64,000 nt of DNA from Cryptomeria japonica (GCF_030272615.1 NC_081412.1:344217870-344281869); one strand, 5' to 3'. Shown: positions 33,577-44,373, counted from the first letter of the stretch. A program made the numbers and translations. The notes: generated from the letters alone by a model not told the origin.

Positions 33577-35090
33577 TGAGATAAGGGTCGTTCAAATTGA
33601 GAAGATCCAATGACATATCCGAGGAAGATCAACAGTGGAATAAAATTTTGGGACTATCAGCGGTTGACACTATACCAAGGTTGTGAGGTGCCCAAAATGT
33701 TCCCTCACAACATGGCAACCAAGTGGTGGGACCCAGAAGGAGAGCGACTAAGGAAAGTTAAAGTCCAAGCAGATTGCAACTGATCGAACAGTGATCATAG
33801 AAGATCCGACGATGGTCTCTAGGTCACAATGGGAAATTGCTCGTTAGACTTTCCATCGTGACCCAACAATAAAGAAGAGCTTCATTCTATGTGGTTAGTG
33901 AGGCCTTCCTAAGGTGGCAGGGTAGGGACTCTGGAGGAAATCAGGGGGTGTCATGTGGCAGAGTGCGGAAAGAGGAAAGGGAATCGGTCTAGTGGTGGAT
34001 GAGGGCATGCTCAGGTGGAAAACCAGGGAGTAATACCATGGAGAAAGAGAGATTGAGAAGATCAAGGAAGATTAGATGATCAAGATAGCTATTTGGTTGT
34101 CTTGTGGATGACCCGATGAGGTTGCCTTTTGTGATCGGGTTGATATCAGTGATCGGGGTGACATTGTTGGGTTATGCCGATGGCCCGATCGATTTGTTGT
34201 GGTGTCATCAGGAGATCGGGTCTACCTAATTGAAGGCTATTTTGATGAGTCGATGGAGCTGACCTATTTGGAGCCACATTAGTGGAGTCATCTACTGGTT
34301 CATCAGGAGATTGGAGCAATGCATTTGTTGTATTTTCGATGATCGATGGAGTAGAGACTGACTACGGGTGTGCGTTCGAACCGAAGTCCAAAAGGTAAAA
34401 CACTTCGACACTGAAGATGGTCTTGTCAATATATATGAATACGAACTGACCCGACTTCCTCACAAATGTGGGATAATGGACGAGTCATGAGTACATGACG
34501 ATCGACGGTTAGACTTCCTAGCGGTTGGAGCAACTAACTGTTGTGTGAACTGCATTTGATAGATGTAATCAGAGTAGCTAGAGGAAACCGAAAGGCAATG
34601 TTGGTTAGGTGGATGGATGTTACTGAATGATAGACCATTGGACTCCATAACGGTTATGCTTAACTGATATGTTGTAATTGATGGCTGATATATATGTTGC
34701 CAGAGATGTAACCAAAAGTGTGAGAGAGGTTACTATGTGATGTATAGTGTGGAGTCCTGTATGTTGGAAGCCTAAGTGTTCTGCATAGGTGATGACTGTG
34801 ATCCGAACATAGATTCTGAGAGAAAATGCATGTGAAGAGGATCTATAACTTTATTGTAACCTTTTGTTAATTGTGAATAAAGTGATCTCTCTTTTGTGGT
34901 GGGTTTTTTACCTGTAAGGGTTTTCCCATGTAAATCTACTGTTAAATCTCTATTGTGTTTTCTATGTGATTAGTTTTTCATTAGTCTGTGTATATCTTAA
35001 TGTTCTGCAAAATAATTTAAAGACATACTTGCTTGATTCCCCTTAGAATTGGTGTTAGGAGAGCATTTTTTGTACTATGCTTTCCTTACA
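33577..35090 (+). mobile_element. Solo LTR inserted in D's gag zinc-knuckle region
   Basis: 1514 bp, TGAGATAAGG to CCTTACA, between 6-bp repeats CCCAGG (33571-33576, 35091-35096). The last 300 bp look like the R-U5 part of a Copia LTR (GAATAAAGTGATCTC, GTGGTGGGTTTTTTACC, TTTTCCCATGTAAATC). GATCGGG motifs recur at 34130-34220. There is no coding sequence. The duplication is 6 rather than 5 bp, so one flanking base may match by chance. Confidence 0.75.
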
Positions 35091-35096
35091 CCCAGG

Positions 35097-36642
35097 AAAA
35101 GTCTCAAGTTCAACAAGCTCATACATGGGTGAAATAAGGACTCAGTTAGTGAAAGAGGAGGATACTCAAAGTGAGACCTCTCCGATCAGAAAGGCAAGGC
35201 CAATGACAAATGGAGAAAATTTAATAATGAGAAGAATGCTAAAGATACCCCAAGCTCAAGAACCACCATAGAGGAAAAGTTTATTTAGGACCACTTGTAA
35301 GTCACATGGGAAAATTTGTAAGATGATTGTGGATTCAGGTTCCATAGAGAACATTGTCTTAGTTGAAATGGTGGATAAACTCAAACTGAAAAGATTACCT
35401 CATCTCACTCCCTATCAAGTATCATGGCTCAACCGGGGTCAACATGTCTTAGTTGATGAACAAGCATGGGTGGAATTTGAAATTGGCGAGTACAAAGACA
35501 AACTACTATGTGACATATTGCCTATGGATGCTTGTCATCTGCTTTTGGGCCATCCATGGCAATATGATGTGAAAGCCAGTCATGATGGAGAAAAGAACAG
35601 TTATCTCATCACCAAGAATGGAAAGAAGTATCAAATGGATCCATTACCTAATCCAAAGGAGTAAAAAAAAGTAGGGTCAAGTGTTATGTTGTTGATAGGT
35701 AAAGAGTTCCTTAAGGTATTAAAGAAAGAAGGTATTTAGGGAAATGCTATAGTGCTAAAGCCTAAAAATGAAGCTAGGGCAGATCCAATGAGTGAAGTGC
35801 CTCAAGAAGTGCAAGGTTTACTAAAGCAATATGTAGAAGTTATAGGAGATTATATGCTCGATTCTTTGCCTCCAATGAGAGATGTAAATCATCAAATAGA
35901 TTTGATATCAGGGGCAAATCTGCCTAACAAAGCTTCTTATAAAATGACACCTAGTCAAAATGAAGAGATCACCAAACAAGTGCAAGAACTCTTAGACAAA
36001 GGGTTTATCAAAAAGAGATTGAGTCCTTGTGTTGTTCCCATAGTTCTAGTGCCTAAAAAAGGAGGAAAATGGAGAATGTGCACTGACTCGAGGGCAATTA
36101 ATAAGATCACAATAAGATATCGGTTACCCATGCCAAGGATAGAGGACCTATTGGACAATCTAGGTGGAGCAAGCTACTTCACAAAGGTGGACTTGAAATC
36201 TGGTTATCATCAGATAAGAATTAGACTTGGAGATGAATGGAAGACAACATTTAGAACCAATGCAGGCCTATATGAATGGTTGGTGATGCCTTTTGGCCTC
36301 ACCAATGCACCTAGTACCTTTCAAAGGCTCATGAATGAAGTCTTAGTTGAGTTTATTGGTAAATTTCTTATATTGTATCTTGATGACATTTTGGTCTTTA
36401 GAAGGTCCAAGGAGGAACACCTTAAGCATGTGGAGATGGTCTTGAAGAAGTTGAAGGAGGCTCAACTCAAAATCAACCTTGAAAAATGTGAGTTCTTGAA
36501 AAAAGAGTTAGTTTACCTTGGTTTTGTTATTTCACAAGGTTGCTTAAAGATGGATCCAAGAAAGTAGAAGCAATACTTAATTGTGCTATACCTAGGAGAA
36601 TAAGTGATGTTAGGAGTTTTCATGGAATGGCATCTTTTAATA
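35097..36642 (+). pseudogene. Chromovirus protease and RT of D
   Basis: After a short gag tail come the pre-protease phrase (GENLIMRRMLKIPQAQEP) and protease at 35323-35664: KMIVDSGSIENIV as active site and HLLLGHPWQYD as flap end. After stops at 35662 and 35737, the same frame opens at 35752-36567 with RT: KGGKWRMCTDSRAINK, KVDLKSGYHQIRI, LVMPFGLTNAPSTFQ, catalytic YLDDILVF, LEKCEFLKKELVYLGF. A frameshift near 36565 leads to the D2 insertion at 36648. Confidence 0.93.
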
Positions 36643-36647
36643 GGAAG

Positions 36648-37661
36648 TGTAGACACCTAAAAATAATTATTTTAATTATTTTTTAATTAAATATAATTAA
36701 TATTGTCACTATAGCATATGATTGATTTATTTAATAAATCAATCCCTTTCTTTATTCTTCTAAAAAATCAAATCCTCACAAATCTTCCTCTTAGCTAATC
36801 AATTAATTAGTTAACCTACATGATTCCTACAAATCATCTTCTTAATTCATCATTAACCTAATAAATTCTTCTAGAAACTCCCTAAACTCGCTTAACATTA
36901 TTCTTTTAGTCAAATTCTCCTACAAATATAAATCCCACCTAACATTTCCTCTAATTCCCCTCCTAATGAGTTGTTAATGGCTAATCATCATGATTAGCCA
37001 CAAAGTCAACTCTTTGTCCTTTCATCCAACCACTAGCTTTAAATGCTCTTTTTCTAGATGAATGTAAGATTTTCAAAATCTTACATTCCTCTAGGCATTT
37101 CCCTCTCCCAAGGAATTTTTAATTCCTTTTTATTCTTCTAATCCCCATAATATCCATTTTTGGAAATTTTTTAATTCCTCCAATGCATCTTGTAGAGTGT
37201 GGAGATACGAAATGCCTTTAAGGCATATTTCTTGGTCTCCACACCCTCTCTTGGACCTTGTGTGACCTCACAAGTAAATCTTAGCCCTTCATCTTGAATT
37301 CATCCTAGCCATCCGTTTTCCTCTCCTCTTCCTATAAAATAGGGTTCCATCCCTTCATTCAGATCATCTTGAAATTCAGTAAGCTTATGCTACCCTTTTG
37401 AGCCCAGGAAATCATCTTGGCAACTTGATCATCTCATCCTTATCATTTGTGCACAATATTGGAGAGCCATCCACATCCAGCAATCAAAGGAGCATATCAA
37501 GTGGAGCATTAGCAAGGGGTGCCTTCACTTCATCAAGCTCAATCCAAAGGAGAAGGTAAAATAGCAAGGTGAAATAGTCTTTTATGATATTTTAGCATTC
37601 TGTATGTTTATTTCGTTATGTTTTGATCAGTTTACCTTTCAAATCTATTTTTCCCTCTTCA
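36648..37661 (+). repeat. 5' LTR of D2
   Basis: 1014 bp, TGTAGACACC to CCTCTTCA. The U3 is very AT-rich and the TATA box CTATAAAAT is at 37332-37340. Confidence 0.95.
37332..37340 (+). promoter_or_regulatory. TATA box of D2 5' LTR
   Basis: CTATAAAAT, repeated at 41841-41849 in the 3' LTR. It is the likely start region for D2's transcript. Confidence 0.6.
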
Positions 37662-37664
37662 TTT

Positions 37665-37684
37665 TGGCATGCCCGGTGGGACTC
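37665..37684 (+). other. Primer binding site of D2
   Basis: TGGCATGCCCGGTGGGACTC, three bases after the LTR. It resembles the TGGCGCCCACCGTGGGG site of E in place and start, but not in the middle. I do not assign the tRNA. Confidence 0.6.
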
Positions 37685-37740
37685 ACATCCCTGAGAACTA
37701 ATGTTATTGGTTTTTTTTAAGGTTTTTGTGAGTTATGAGA

Positions 37741-38345
37741 CGCAGGTTCCAGAATAGCGCAACTGCAGAAAATAAAAATAAAGATATATATATATCTTTT
37801 TCGCAGGTTCCAGAATCGTGGCTCTGCATTTCTGCGCGATAGCTCCTCCTTATTCTGTTCTGTTTCTTTCTTTTTTTTTTCTGTTTCTGTTGCAGCAGGA
37901 CAGCTCTGTTATCTGATTTGTTATTTGATTTGTTGTCTGTTCTATTTTAGTATAATCTGTGCGAAAGTAGGAGAGTATGCTCTTGTCTATATAGACAATC
38001 AGAAATCCAGACTTTTCACTTTTCTATTCTGTTTAGCACGACTGTATGCTTTGACCGTAGGAAAGTGTGAAAATAGGAGAGTATGCTCTTGTCTATCTAG
38101 ACAATCAAAAATCCGGACCTTTGACACTTTTCTATCTGTGTAGTGCTACTGTCTGCTTTGTTAACCTACCTGAAAATTGTAGGTGCTAACTTTAGTCTGC
38201 ATTTTATTTATTTATTTCCTGTTATCTGCTCTGTTTAAATATAATCTGTCCACCCGTAGGAAAGTGTGAAAGTAGGAGAGTATGCTCTTGTCTATCTGGA
38301 CAATCAGAAATCCGGACCTTTGACATTTTTATTCTATTATGTTTA
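37741..38345 (+). repeat. D2 leader repeats and 20-bp palindrome
   Basis: CGCAGGTTCCAGAAT occurs at 37741 and 37802, either side of a perfect 20-bp palindrome, AAAGATATATATATATCTTT (37780-37799). A block of about 70 bp (GGAGAGTATGCTCTTGTCTA, then GACAATC-AGAAATCC-GGACC) follows three times near 37968, 38075 and 38274. A diverged fourth copy is near 39405 and a relative is in E's leader near 48120. Confidence 0.75.
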
Positions 38346-38371
38346 GTGCGACAATTTGCTCTATTAAATCT

Positions 38372-38692
38372 AGAGTTTTTGTCTGCTCTGTTAAATCTAG
38401 GGTTTCTGTTTTGTTAAATTTAGGGTTTCTGCTCTATTAAATCTAGGGTTTCTGTCTGCTCTGTTAAATCTAGGGTTTCTGTTTTATTAAATTTAGGGTT
38501 TCTACTCTATTAAATCTAGGGTTTCTGTCTGCTCTGTTAAATCTAGGGTTTCTGTTTTATTAAATTTAGGGTTTCTACTCTATTAAATCTAGGGTTTCTG
38601 TCTGCTCTGTTAAATCTAGGGTTTCTGTTTTGTTAAATTTAGGGTTTCTGTTCTGTTAAATTTACGGTTTCTATTCCGTTAAATCTAGGGTA
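38372..38692 (+). repeat. Telo-box-like higher-order tandem array in D2
   Basis: Eleven perfect TAGGGTTT motifs plus about three variants, each in a unit of about 24 bp (TTAAATCTAGGGTTTCTG). Three units form a 73-bp higher-order repeat, with phase marks at 38381, 38454, 38527 and 38600. TTTAGGGTTT copies match the plant telo-box core. The array ends in a run of about 18 A residues at 38693-38710. Confidence 0.9.
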
Positions 38693-39190
38693 AAAAAAAA
38701 AAAAAAAAAAGGTAAATTTTTTTCTGTTTTTTCGCCATATCTTCTTTATCTTGACTCCATTACCCTTCAAACTTCACCATATTCTCTACATTGCCATTTT
38801 CCACATTTTCTTCCTTGGAGGCCTTATCTCAAAAATCCACTTTTTGAAGCCCAAAATCCCATATTTCTCTATTTTTAGGGTTTGTCATAACTTCTTCCCT
38901 TTTCATCCAATCACCTCCAAATTTTTCCCATATTATCCATCTTCAACTTTTGCTTCTTTGTCCCTCTTGGACAAATTTTCCCATTCCTTCATCTCTCCTC
39001 CAAAATCCCCATTTTTTTCGCTTGCATCTCCCTTAGAAAGTGGTAAAAACCTAGTCAAACCCCATTTACCCATCAAAGCTTTCTTCAAATCCACATTTGT
39101 CATTAGTAAAAAAGTTTTTATTCATGTTTTTCTATTTATTCCCAAAAAATAAAAATAAAATTAATATTTTTGTCATTTTGTTGATTTTTT

Positions 39191-39297
39191 GCAGGACGCT
39201 TGTTGAAGACTATTTTTCCAAACTACTAATCAAGTTGTTTTGCAGGACGCTTGTTGAAGACTATTTTTTCAAACTACTAATCAAGTGGTTTTGCAGG
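39191..39297 (+). repeat. 51-bp direct duplication in D2
   Basis: Two copies, from 39191 and 39242, starting TTTTTTGCAGGACGCTTG and differing at few positions. The piece resembles E's leader at about 47930-48010. Confidence 0.85.
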
Positions 39298-40446
39298 TTG
39301 CCTAGGTGATTCAACCAAATATTGTGCATTTATTTAAATTAGGCACCTAGATATTAATTAAAATGGAATGAACCATTGTCTTATGTGTCTTTAAGAAAAG
39401 CGTAAAGGTAGGAAAGTATGCTCTCGTCTTATTAGATGATCAGAAATCCAGACCCTCCAACCTTTTCTTGTTTGATTGTGTGTTTATCTCTTGCGGGCCT
39501 GCCCTCCCAACTTGCTCTTTGAGAAGGTAAGAGGGGAACGACCCAAGTGAGTACACCCGGACTTGGGGTTCCCAACTCACTATAATAAATAGGCCATTGA
39601 CTACGAAAGGGTTAATGGTTGGGGCTATATGAGAGTTCACTCTCACATTGGGTGCTTAGTAGGATCCTAAAGATCTCAATCATGCTTGCGTGACTACTAA
39701 GTTCTTGGTGCTTCGTTGGGCTATAGGCCTCAATTGCGCTTGCGCAACTTTGAAGGGTAGCTCCTAATGGGAAGACTTACTAAACACCTTGTTCATAGTG
39801 GCCAAAAACCCTCTAGTCATTGGTGCAAGAGGTCGGACCTCTGAAGCGGCCCATATTCTTATGGCCCTTAGTAGAGACACAAAGTTTGCCATGAGGAGTT
39901 TTCATGGGAATTGATGCTTGACTGCCCCGAGAAGTGAGTGCCGTGGAGGGGAGCCAGTGGGGTCAAGCATCTAAGTGTCCACTCTGGGTAAGCGTAGATG
40001 GGAAACCAATTGGGATTCAATGACTATTGTCCTTTCCAGCCTTAAGAATGTTGTATTAGTGTTTCTTAACACTTGCATCGTTGTGTGCAAGAAATTCCCG
40101 TTTGTCTACAGAGTCAGTCCACGCCCTGGGTTTCTCATGGCATCTTGATTTCTATAAGCAGTGGTGCAAGTCACTCAGGGCAACATCAAACTAGGTTGGC
40201 TCTCCACATTTGTTGTGCACGAAATCTCACCATCATTCCATCAAATCCTAAACTCAATAATCTCATGGAGTTCTCAATTGCCCCCATTTTCCTCCGCGGT
40301 CTCGCATCTCTTATTCTTCTTTCCACATACCTCACGGCTACTTCATATATCTTCCTCATTTATCCCTTCCACCCTAATTTTTCTTCCTTTATTTATTTAT
40401 TTATTTTTATTTTTATTTTCCTCACATAATCAATTCTGATTCTAAT

Positions 40447-40930
40447 CATGTCTTATACAGGATGAATCTTTCCTAAAACAGAACGTTGTGATCTAATCAT
40501 GTCTTATACAGGATGAATCTTTCCTGAAACCAGACATTGTGATCTGATCATGTCTTATACAGGATGAATCCTTCCTGAAACCAGACGAGCTGATCATGTC
40601 TTATACAGGATGAATCCTTTCTGAAACCAGATGCTCTGATCATGTCTTATACAGGATGAATCCTTCCTGAAACCAGACATTCGTTGTGATCGATTATGTC
40701 TTATACAGGATGAATCCTTCCTGAAACCAGACGTTGTGATCGATCATGTCTTATACAGGATGAATCCTTCCTGAAACTAGACGCTCTTATCATGTCTTAT
40801 ACAGGATGAATCCTTTCTGAAACCAGACGTTGTGATCAATCATGTCTTATACAGGATGAATCCTTCCTGAAACTAGACACTTTGATAATCTTTGTCTTAT
40901 ACAGGATAAATTCTTCTTGAAACCAGACTG
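40447..40930 (+). repeat. 46-53-bp tandem array with hairpin core in D2
   Basis: Ten units beginning near 40447, 40498, 40549, 40595, 40641, 40694, 40745, 40791, 40841 and 40892. The core is CATGTCTTATACAGGATGAA then TCCTTCCTGAAACCAGAC. CAGGA and TCCTG can pair across an 8-nt loop. E has four units at 58254-58440. Confidence 0.92.
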
Positions 40931-41136
40931 AATCTAGATCTTATCAATCGAATCAAATCAAATCTATCGGGATATCAATTTCGCAAAACTCCAAAGATCA
41001 AATACCTCAATTGATCTCCCGAGGGGGCATCACCATACCGTAATTTATAAATCAAGAGCCGGGGCATCCTATCAAACCAATATCAACATCAAAACAAGAT
41101 TATTCTTTGAATCAATGCGTCATCACACCTCGCTTC

Positions 41137-41150
41137 AAAGAGGGGCAAAA
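41137..41150 (+). other. Polypurine tract of D2
   Basis: AAAGAGGGGCAAAA abutting the LTR. It and the preceding CCTCGCTTC are identical to E's at 58729-58742. Confidence 0.85.
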
Positions 41151-42170
41151 TGTAGACACTTAAAAATAATTATTTTAATTATTTTTTAATTAAATATAAT
41201 TAATATTGTCACTATAGCATATGATTGATTTATTTAATAAATCAATCCCTTTCTTTATTCTTCTAAAAAATCAAATCCTCACAAATCTTCCTCTTAGCTA
41301 ATTAATTTCAATTAATTAGTTAGCCTACATGATTCCTACAAATCATCTTCTTAATTCATCATTAACCTAATAAATTCTTCTAGAAACTCCCTAAACTCGC
41401 TTAACATTATTCTTTTAGTCAAATTCTCCTACAAATATAAATCCCACCTAACATTTCCTCTAATTCCCCTCCTAATGAGTCGTTAATGGCTAATCATCAT
41501 GATTAGCCACAAAGTCAACTCTTTGTCCTTTCATCCAACCACTAGCTTTAAATGCTCTTTTTCTAGATGAATGTAAGATTTTCAAAATCTTACATTCCTC
41601 TAGGCATTTCCCTCTCCCAAGGAATTTTTAATTCCTTTTTATTCTTCTAATCCCCATAATATCCATTTTTGGAAATTTTTTAATTCCTCCAATGCATCTT
41701 GTAGAGTGTGGAGATACGAAATGCCTTTAAGGCATATTTCTTGGTCTCCACACCCTCTCTTGGACCTTGTGTGACCTCACAAGTAAATCTTAGCCCTTCA
41801 TCTTGAATTCATCCTAGCCATCCGTTTTCCTCTCCTCTTCCTATAAAATAGGGTTCCATCCCTTCATTCAGATCATCTTGAAATTCAGTAAGCTTATGCT
41901 GCCCTTTTGAGCCCAGGAAATCATCTTGGCAACTTGATCATCTCATCCTTATCATTTGTGCACAATATTGGAGAGCCATCCACATCCAGCAATCAAAGGA
42001 GCATATCAAGTGGAGCATTAGCAAGGGGTGCCTTCACTTCATCAAGCTCAATCCGAAGGAGAAGGTAAAATAGCAAGGTGAAATAGTCTTTTATGATATT
42101 TTAGCATTCTGTATGTTTATTTCGTTATGTTTTGATCAGTTTACCTTTCAAATCTATTTTTCCCTCTTCA
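41151..42170 (+). repeat. 3' LTR of D2
   Basis: 1020 bp, TGTAGACACT to CCTCTTCA. It is 6 bp longer than the 5' LTR because of an insertion near 41305. Confidence 0.95.
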
Positions 42171-42175
42171 GGAAG

Positions 42176-42870
42176 TTTGTGAGAAAATTTAGCTATGTTT
42201 GTGCTCCTATACTCAACACCATTAAAGGAGGTATTAAATGTCAATTTAAGTGGACAGAGGAAGCCAATAAGGGCTTTGAATTGTTGAAAGCTAAGATAGC
42301 AGATATGCCAACCCTTAGATTGCCTGATTTCAATTAGTTGTTTATAGTAGAATGTGATGCTAGCCAAAGGGAAATAAGGGCAATTTTAAGCCAAGAAGGT
42401 CATCCTATATCATTCTTCTCAAAGAAATTAAGTGCAGCTAAGAAAAGATACTCCACATATGACTTGACATTGTATGCCATGGTGCAAGCATTGAAGAAGT
42501 GGTGTCATTACTTTCTGCCCAAAGAGTTTGTAGTTTACATTGACAACCATGCCCTTAGTTTCCTTAATGGGAAAGAGAAGTTGAATAAGAGACACCTAAA
42601 GTGGGTTGAATACCTACAATCCTACACCTTCACTATCAAGCACAAAAAGGGAACTACAAATAAGGTAGTTGATGCATTAAGTAGGAGAATCATGACTATG
42701 CAAGAGATACAATTGCAGAGTGTGGGATTGAATGAGTTAAAAGACCTCTACAAGGATGATAAAGATTTTGTAGAGATATACACTGTTTGTTTTGATTTTT
42801 CTAACACCTCACATGTCTCTTATTCAGAATATATGATACAAGAGGCTATTTTGTTCAAACAACACCTTCT
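42176..42870 (+). pseudogene. Chromovirus RNase H of D
   Basis: Resumes after D2 as FVRKFSYVCAPI and CQFKWTEEANKGFELLK. After a stop at 42335 comes LFIVECDASQREIRAILSQ (RNase H Asp), ISFFSKKLSAAKKRYSTYD, VYIDNHALSFL and VVDALSRR. The last part (42720-42870) is the tether to integrase. Only one stop in about 230 codons. Confidence 0.93.
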
Positions 42871-43704
42871 TTGGATTCCCCAATGTTTATGAGACAAAAC
42901 ATTATCCAAGAAAAGCATCAAGGAGGTCTAGGAGGTCATTTTGGCATAGATAAAACTTTGGAGCAGGTTAGTAGGCTTTACCATTGGCCCAAATTGAAAT
43001 CCAAAGTGAGAAGGTTAGTAGAACAATGTGTGATTTGTCAAAGAGTAAAAGGTTCATCAAGTAATGTAGGTCTATACCAACCTTTGGTCATACCTCAGAG
43101 GCCTAGGGAATGTTTGAGTATGGATTTTGTGTTAGGCTTACCAAGAATTCTAAGGGAATTTGACACTGTGTATGTAGTGGTTGATAAGTTCATCAAAATG
43201 GCATATTTAATACCTTGCAAGAGCACCAATGATGTCACCTACATTGCAAGACTCTTCTTCAAGGAGATAGTTAGAATTCATGGCCTTCCAATCAACATAG
43301 TCAGTGATAGGGATGTGAAGTTCTTAAGCCACTTTTGGAGGACACTTTGGAGAAAGTTGGGCACCAAATTATCCTTTTCATCTACCTATTATCCTCAATC
43401 AGATGGTCGGATAGAGGTAGTTAATAGATCATTGGGTAATCTACTAAGATGCCTTACAAAACAACATGGGAAAACTTGGGATTTGGTACTCGGTCAGGCA
43501 AAATATGCATGCAATGACTCAGCTAATCGAAGCACAGGTAAAAGTCCCTTTGAGATAGTGTATGGATTTCATCCTAGGGGTATACTAGAGCTCAGAGATC
43601 TCAGTTCTATGGCACCTAAGAGTGCACAAGGTGAGAATTTTGTAGAAGGTATCAAAGAAGTGCATGATAAGGTAACGCAGACCTTACAACAAAAGTCTGA
43701 GTAG
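42871..43704 (+). CDS. Chromovirus integrase of D
   Basis: 277 codons open. Zinc-binding part: HQGGLGGHFGIDKTLEQV, LYHWPK, then QCVICQRVKG. Catalytic core: first Asp in CLSMDFVLGLPR (about 43120), second in IVSDRDVKF (about 43303), Glu in SDGRIEVVNRSLG (about 43408). The C-terminal GKSPFEIVYGFHPRG is the usual family phrase. It overlaps the end of the RNase H frame by a shift near 42870-42890 and ends at a stop at 43702, 112 bases before the chromodomain frame. Confidence 0.93.
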   Translation: MDSPMFMRQNIIQEKHQGGLGGHFGIDKTLEQVSRLYHWPKLKSKVRRLVEQCVICQRVKGSSSNVGLYQPLVIPQRPRECLSMDFVLGLPRILREFDTVYVVVDKFIKMAYLIPCKSTNDVTYIARLFFKEIVRIHGLPINIVSDRDVKFLSHFWRTLWRKLGTKLSFSSTYYPQSDGRIEVVNRSLGNLLRCLTKQHGKTWDLVLGQAKYACNDSANRSTGKSPFEIVYGFHPRGILELRDLSSMAPKSAQGENFVEGIKEVHDKVTQTLQQKSE

Positions 43705-44373
43705 TATGATATGAATACTGATAAAACAAGAAGAAATGTGCAATTTAAGATTGGAGATTTGGTCCTAGCATACCTAAGGAAGGAGAGACTTCCAAAAGGG
43801 TAGCCTAATAAGCTATTGATGAAGAAGATTGGACGTCTCAACATGGTACACAAATATGGACAAAATGCATATAAAGTTGAACTCCCACCCACCTTGGGTA
43901 TTTCTCCTATCTTTAATGTATGTGATCTCTATCCATACAAGGGAGAATCACAAACAAATCAGTTGGACATTTCATCACAGGAAAATGAAGATTGGGTGAG
44001 AGATTTGCCACCATGCCAATCGGTCAAGTTGGAAAGTATCTTGGACACCAAGGTAGTAAAGAATATGAGGAAAGGAGTATGCAATAATTATCTTGTCAAG
44101 TGGGAAGGGTTACCTGAATCAAATCATATGTGGATGTCAGAATCAGATATACATCAGCATGGAGTGGAGATTGCAAACCTCTTAACCAAGGGACTTGAGT
44201 TCTTTTTCCCAGGGGAGTATTGTGCAGGGAACCTATCACTCCAAGCAAATTTTGTTTTGTTCTTAAGTCTTTTATGTGTCTTTAATGTTGTAATAATTGG
44301 GCTAACCATTTTGGGACTCAATAAAGCCATGGTTGAGTTGTCCAAACTTTTGTTGTGTTTAGGATGCTATTAG
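43705..44373 (+). pseudogene. Integrase C-terminus and chromodomain of D
   Basis: The frame reads DLVLAYLRKERLPKG, a stop at 43801-43803, then 43816-44373: MVHKYGQNAYKVELPP, ISPIFNVCDLYPY, and a chromodomain at about 44020-44190 (LESILDTKVVKNMRKGV, YLVKWEGLPESNHMW). Aromatic residues of the methyl-lysine cage are Y/W-type as in other chromoviruses. The domain would guide integration to particular chromatin. The frame runs through the purine tract and about 150 nt into the 3' LTR. Confidence 0.88.

Larger units (their letters stand above)
36648..42170 (+). mobile_element. D2: young non-autonomous LTR element (LARD-like) in D's pol
   Basis: 5523 bp with LTRs of 1014 and 1020 bp, a primer site, a polypurine tract and an exact target duplication GGAAG (36643-36647, 42171-42175). 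Removing it and one GGAAG rejoins D's RNase H (ASFNRK, then FVRKFSY). By eye the LTRs differ at about five bases and one 6-bp gap, so the insertion is recent. The 3.5-kb interior has no gag or pol. It holds a telo-box array, a 46-53-bp hairpin array and leader blocks also seen in E, with an identical polypurine tract. E-like elements probably supply its proteins. Confidence 0.93.

Noticed and set aside
38372-38692. Interstitial telomere
   Set aside because: Motifs are embedded in units of about 24 bp with TTAAATC spacers and are not a pure TTTAGGG run. The array lies between the two LTRs of D2.
38751-39152. 133-codon open frame in D2 as an element protein
   Set aside because: Phe/Pro/Ser-rich reading of a pyrimidine-rich stretch, no gag or other motif, and it lies in the non-coding leader.
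40447-40930. Regular repeats suggesting a CRISPR array
   Set aside because: Units are directly adjacent with no unique spacers, lie inside a plant LTR element and recur in E.
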